64,000 bases of DNA from NCBI GenBank assembly GCA_947623455.1, contig OX392529.1, positions 4,774,001-4,838,000 of the forward strand, written 5' to 3'. Shown piece by piece: positions 61,701 through 64,000 of this stretch. The notes under the pieces were generated by a model. It saw only the letters and a list, made by a program, of their open reading frames with translations. It was not told the origin of the DNA and did not search any database. Position numbers and translations under genes: made by a program. This DNA comes from Mimachlamys varia (Eukaryota > Mollusca > Bivalvia > Pectinida > Pectinidae). Within the stretch, counting starts at the first letter, position 1. Each line of letters begins with the position of its first letter.

Positions 61701-64000
61701 GGTTGTATGTCGTAGTCTGATATAACCTAGGGAGGGTAGTATGTCATAGTCTGATATAATCTAGGGAAAGTTGTATGTCGTAGTCTGATATAATCTAGGG
61801 AGGGTTGTATGTCGTAGTCTGATATAATCTAGGGAGGGTTGTATGTCGTAGTCTGATATAATCTATGGAGGGTTGTATGTCGTAGTTTGGATATAATCTA
61901 GGGAGGGTAGTATGTCATAGTCTGATATAATCTAGGGAGGGTTGTATGTCGTAGTCTGATATAATGTAGGGAGGGTTGTATGTCGTAGTCTGATATAATC
62001 TAGGGAGGGTTGTATGTCGTAGTGTGATATAATCTAGGGAGGGTTGTATGTCGTAGTCTGATATAATGTAGGGAGGGTTGTATGTCGTAGTCTGATATAA
62101 TCTAGGGAGGGTTGTATGTCGTAGTCTGATATAATGTAGGGAGGGTTGTATGTCGTAGTCTGATATAATCTAGGGAGGGTTGTATATCGTAGTCTGATAT
62201 AATCTAGGGAGGGTTGTATGTCGTAGTCCGATATAATCTAGGGAGGGTAGTATGTCGTAGTCCGATATAATCTAGGGAGGGTTGTATGTCGTAGTCCGAT
62301 ATAATCTAGGGAGGGTTGTATGTCGTAGTCCGATATAATCTAGGGAGGGTTGTATGTCGTAGTCCGATATAATCTAGGGAGGGTTGTATGTCGTAGTCTG
62401 ATATAATCTAGGGGTGGTTGTATGTCGTAGTCCGATATAATCTAGGGAGGGTTGTATGTCGTAGTCCGATATAATCTAGGGAGGGTTGTATGTCGTAGTC
62501 CGATATAATCTAGGGAGGGTTGTATGTCGTAGTCCGATATAATCTAGGGAGGGTTGTATATCGTAGTCCGATATAATCTAGGGAGGGTTGTATGTCGTAG
62601 TCCGATATAATCTAGGAAGGGTTGTATGTCGTAGTCCGATATAATCTAGGGAGGGTTGTATGTCGTAGTCCGATATAATCTAGGGAGGGTTGTATGTCGT
62701 AGTCCGATATAATCTAGGGAGGGTTGTATGTCGTAGTCCGATATAATCTAGGGAGGGTTGTATGTCGTAGTCCGATATAATCTAGGGAGGGTTGTATATC
62801 GTAGTCCGATATAATCTAGGGATGGTTGTATGTCGTAGTCCGATATAATCTAGGGAGGGTTGTATGTCGTAGTCCGATATAATCTAGGGAGGGTTGTATG
62901 TCGTAGTCTGATATAATCTAGGAAGGGTTGTATGTCGTAGTCTGATATAACCTAGGGAGGGTTGTATGTCGTAGTCTGATATAATGTAGGGAGGGTTGTA
63001 TGTCGTAGTCTGATATAATCTAGGGAGGGTTGTATATCGTAGTCCGATATAATCTAGGGAGGGTTGTATGTCGTAGTCTGATATAATCTAGGGAGGGTTG
63101 TATGTCGTAGTCCGATATAATCTAGGGAGGGTTGTATGTCGTAGTCTGATATAATCTAGGGAGGGTTGTATGTCGTAGTCTGATATAATCTAGGGAGGGT
63201 TGTATGTCGTAGTGTGATATAATCTAGACAGGGTTGTATATCGTAGTCTGATATAATCTAGGGAGGGTTGTATGTCGTAGTCCGATATAATCTAGGGAGG
63301 GTTGTATGTCGTAGTCTGATATAATCTAGGGAGGGTAATATGTCGTAGTGTGATATAATCTAGACAGGGTTGTATATCGTAGTCCGATATAATCTAGGGA
63401 GGGTTGTATGTCGTAGTTTGATATAATCTAGGGAGGGTTGTATGTCGTAGTCCTATATAATCTAGGGAGGGTTGTATGTCGTAGTCTGATATGATCTAGG
63501 GAGGGTTGTTTGTCGTAGTCTGATATAACCTAGGGAGGGTTGTATGTCGTAGTCTGATATAATCTAGGGAGGGTTGTATGTCATAGTCTGATATAATCTA
63601 GGGAGGGTTGTATGTCGTAGTCTGATAAAATCTAGGGAGGGTTGTATGTCGTAGTCTGATATAACCTAGGGAGGGTTGTATGTCGTAGTCTGATATAATC
63701 TAGGGAGGGTTGTATGTCATAGTCTGATATAATCTAGGGAGGGTTGTATGTCGTAGTCTGATATAATCTAGGGAGGGTAGTATGTCGTAGTCTGATATAA
63801 TCTAGGGAGGGTTGTATGTCGTAGTCTGATATAATCTAGGGAGGGTTGTATGTCGTAGTCTGATATAATCTAGAGAGGGTTGTATGTCGTAGTCTGATAT
63901 AATCTAGGGAGGGTTGTATGTCGTAGTCTGATATAATCTAGAGAGGGTTGTATGTCGTAGTCTGATATAATCTAGGGAGGGTTGTATGTCATAGTCTGAT
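58780..64000. repeat. ~3.1-kb higher-order repeat near the right edge
   Basis: Marker TTTGGATATAATC occurs at 58791 and 61886, and GGGTTGTTTGTCG near 60411 and 63506; both pairs are offset by 3095 bp. Similar spacings are found at 44403/47431 and 52701/55729 (both 3028), with an extra 1056-bp duplication at 47431/48487. Confidence 0.82.

Larger units (their letters stand above)
33440..64000. repeat. 34-bp satellite, about 900 copies, open at right edge
   Basis: The unit is GATATAATCTAGGGAGGGT followed by TGTATGTCGTAGTCT. Common variants are TCTGAT/TCCGAT/TGTGAT, GGTTG/GGTAG, TCTAG/TGTAG, GTCGT/GTCAT, a 30-bp unit with CTAGAGGG, and a 35-bp unit with TTTGGATAT. The array is unbroken by other sequence for over 30.5 kb. 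Only three 90-codon frames arise, and they are copies of the same stretch at 42484, 43398 and 51696. The + strand is G-rich and C-poor. No gene, centromere protein box or transposon was recognised inside it. Confidence 0.97.

Noticed and set aside
33440..64000. CRISPR array
   Set aside because: No unique spacers between repeats, direct head-to-tail units, and a eukaryotic setting without cas genes.

Overview
The window looks like animal nuclear DNA, most likely from a mollusc and probably a bivalve. The reasons are intron-containing genes with metazoan splice and poly(A) signals, a fibrinogen-related domain exon, an intronless B-box/NHL-type gene of the kind expanded in bivalves, and very heavy minisatellite content. 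The species call is inference. No rRNA, tRNA, CRISPR array, prokaryotic operon or intact transposon is visible.

Layout. 1-2306: 3' end of a + strand fibrinogen-related gene, with two minisatellites in its presumed last intron; the second (51-bp unit) is a multiplied copy of the intron/exon boundary. 2310-6100: AT-rich DNA with no convincing gene and a few decayed repeats and hairpins. 6100-9284: a 22-bp array that turns into a 27-bp array. 9574-11192: intronless B-box/coiled-coil/NHL-like gene (+). 11436-15345: 32-bp array that is stop-free in all + frames. 15437-19219: three-exon gene (-) for a small type I membrane protein, assembled here from splice signals and phase; its first intron holds a 21-bp array. 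19455-20515: fifteen 72-bp units just upstream of that gene. 21585-30178: 36/37-bp array with recent kilobase-scale duplications. 31040-32160: a second, unrelated 21-bp array. 33440-64000: a 34-bp satellite of about 900 copies that runs off the right edge and has nested higher-order repeats.

Roughly four fifths of the window is tandem repeat from about nine families, with only three gene pieces between them. The genes show no shared pathway that the sequence proves. A fibrinogen-related lectin-like protein, a TRIM-like protein and a small receptor-like protein would fit an immune or recognition neighbourhood, but that is inference. The most unusual signals are: repeat units carrying splice-site sequences (1-565, 1072-1834, 21585-30178); the unrecognised membrane protein gene; probable common ancestry of the 34-bp and 37-bp satellites; and the 34-bp array, where one ~9-kb block carries two copies of a 914-bp subunit and its sister block carries one.
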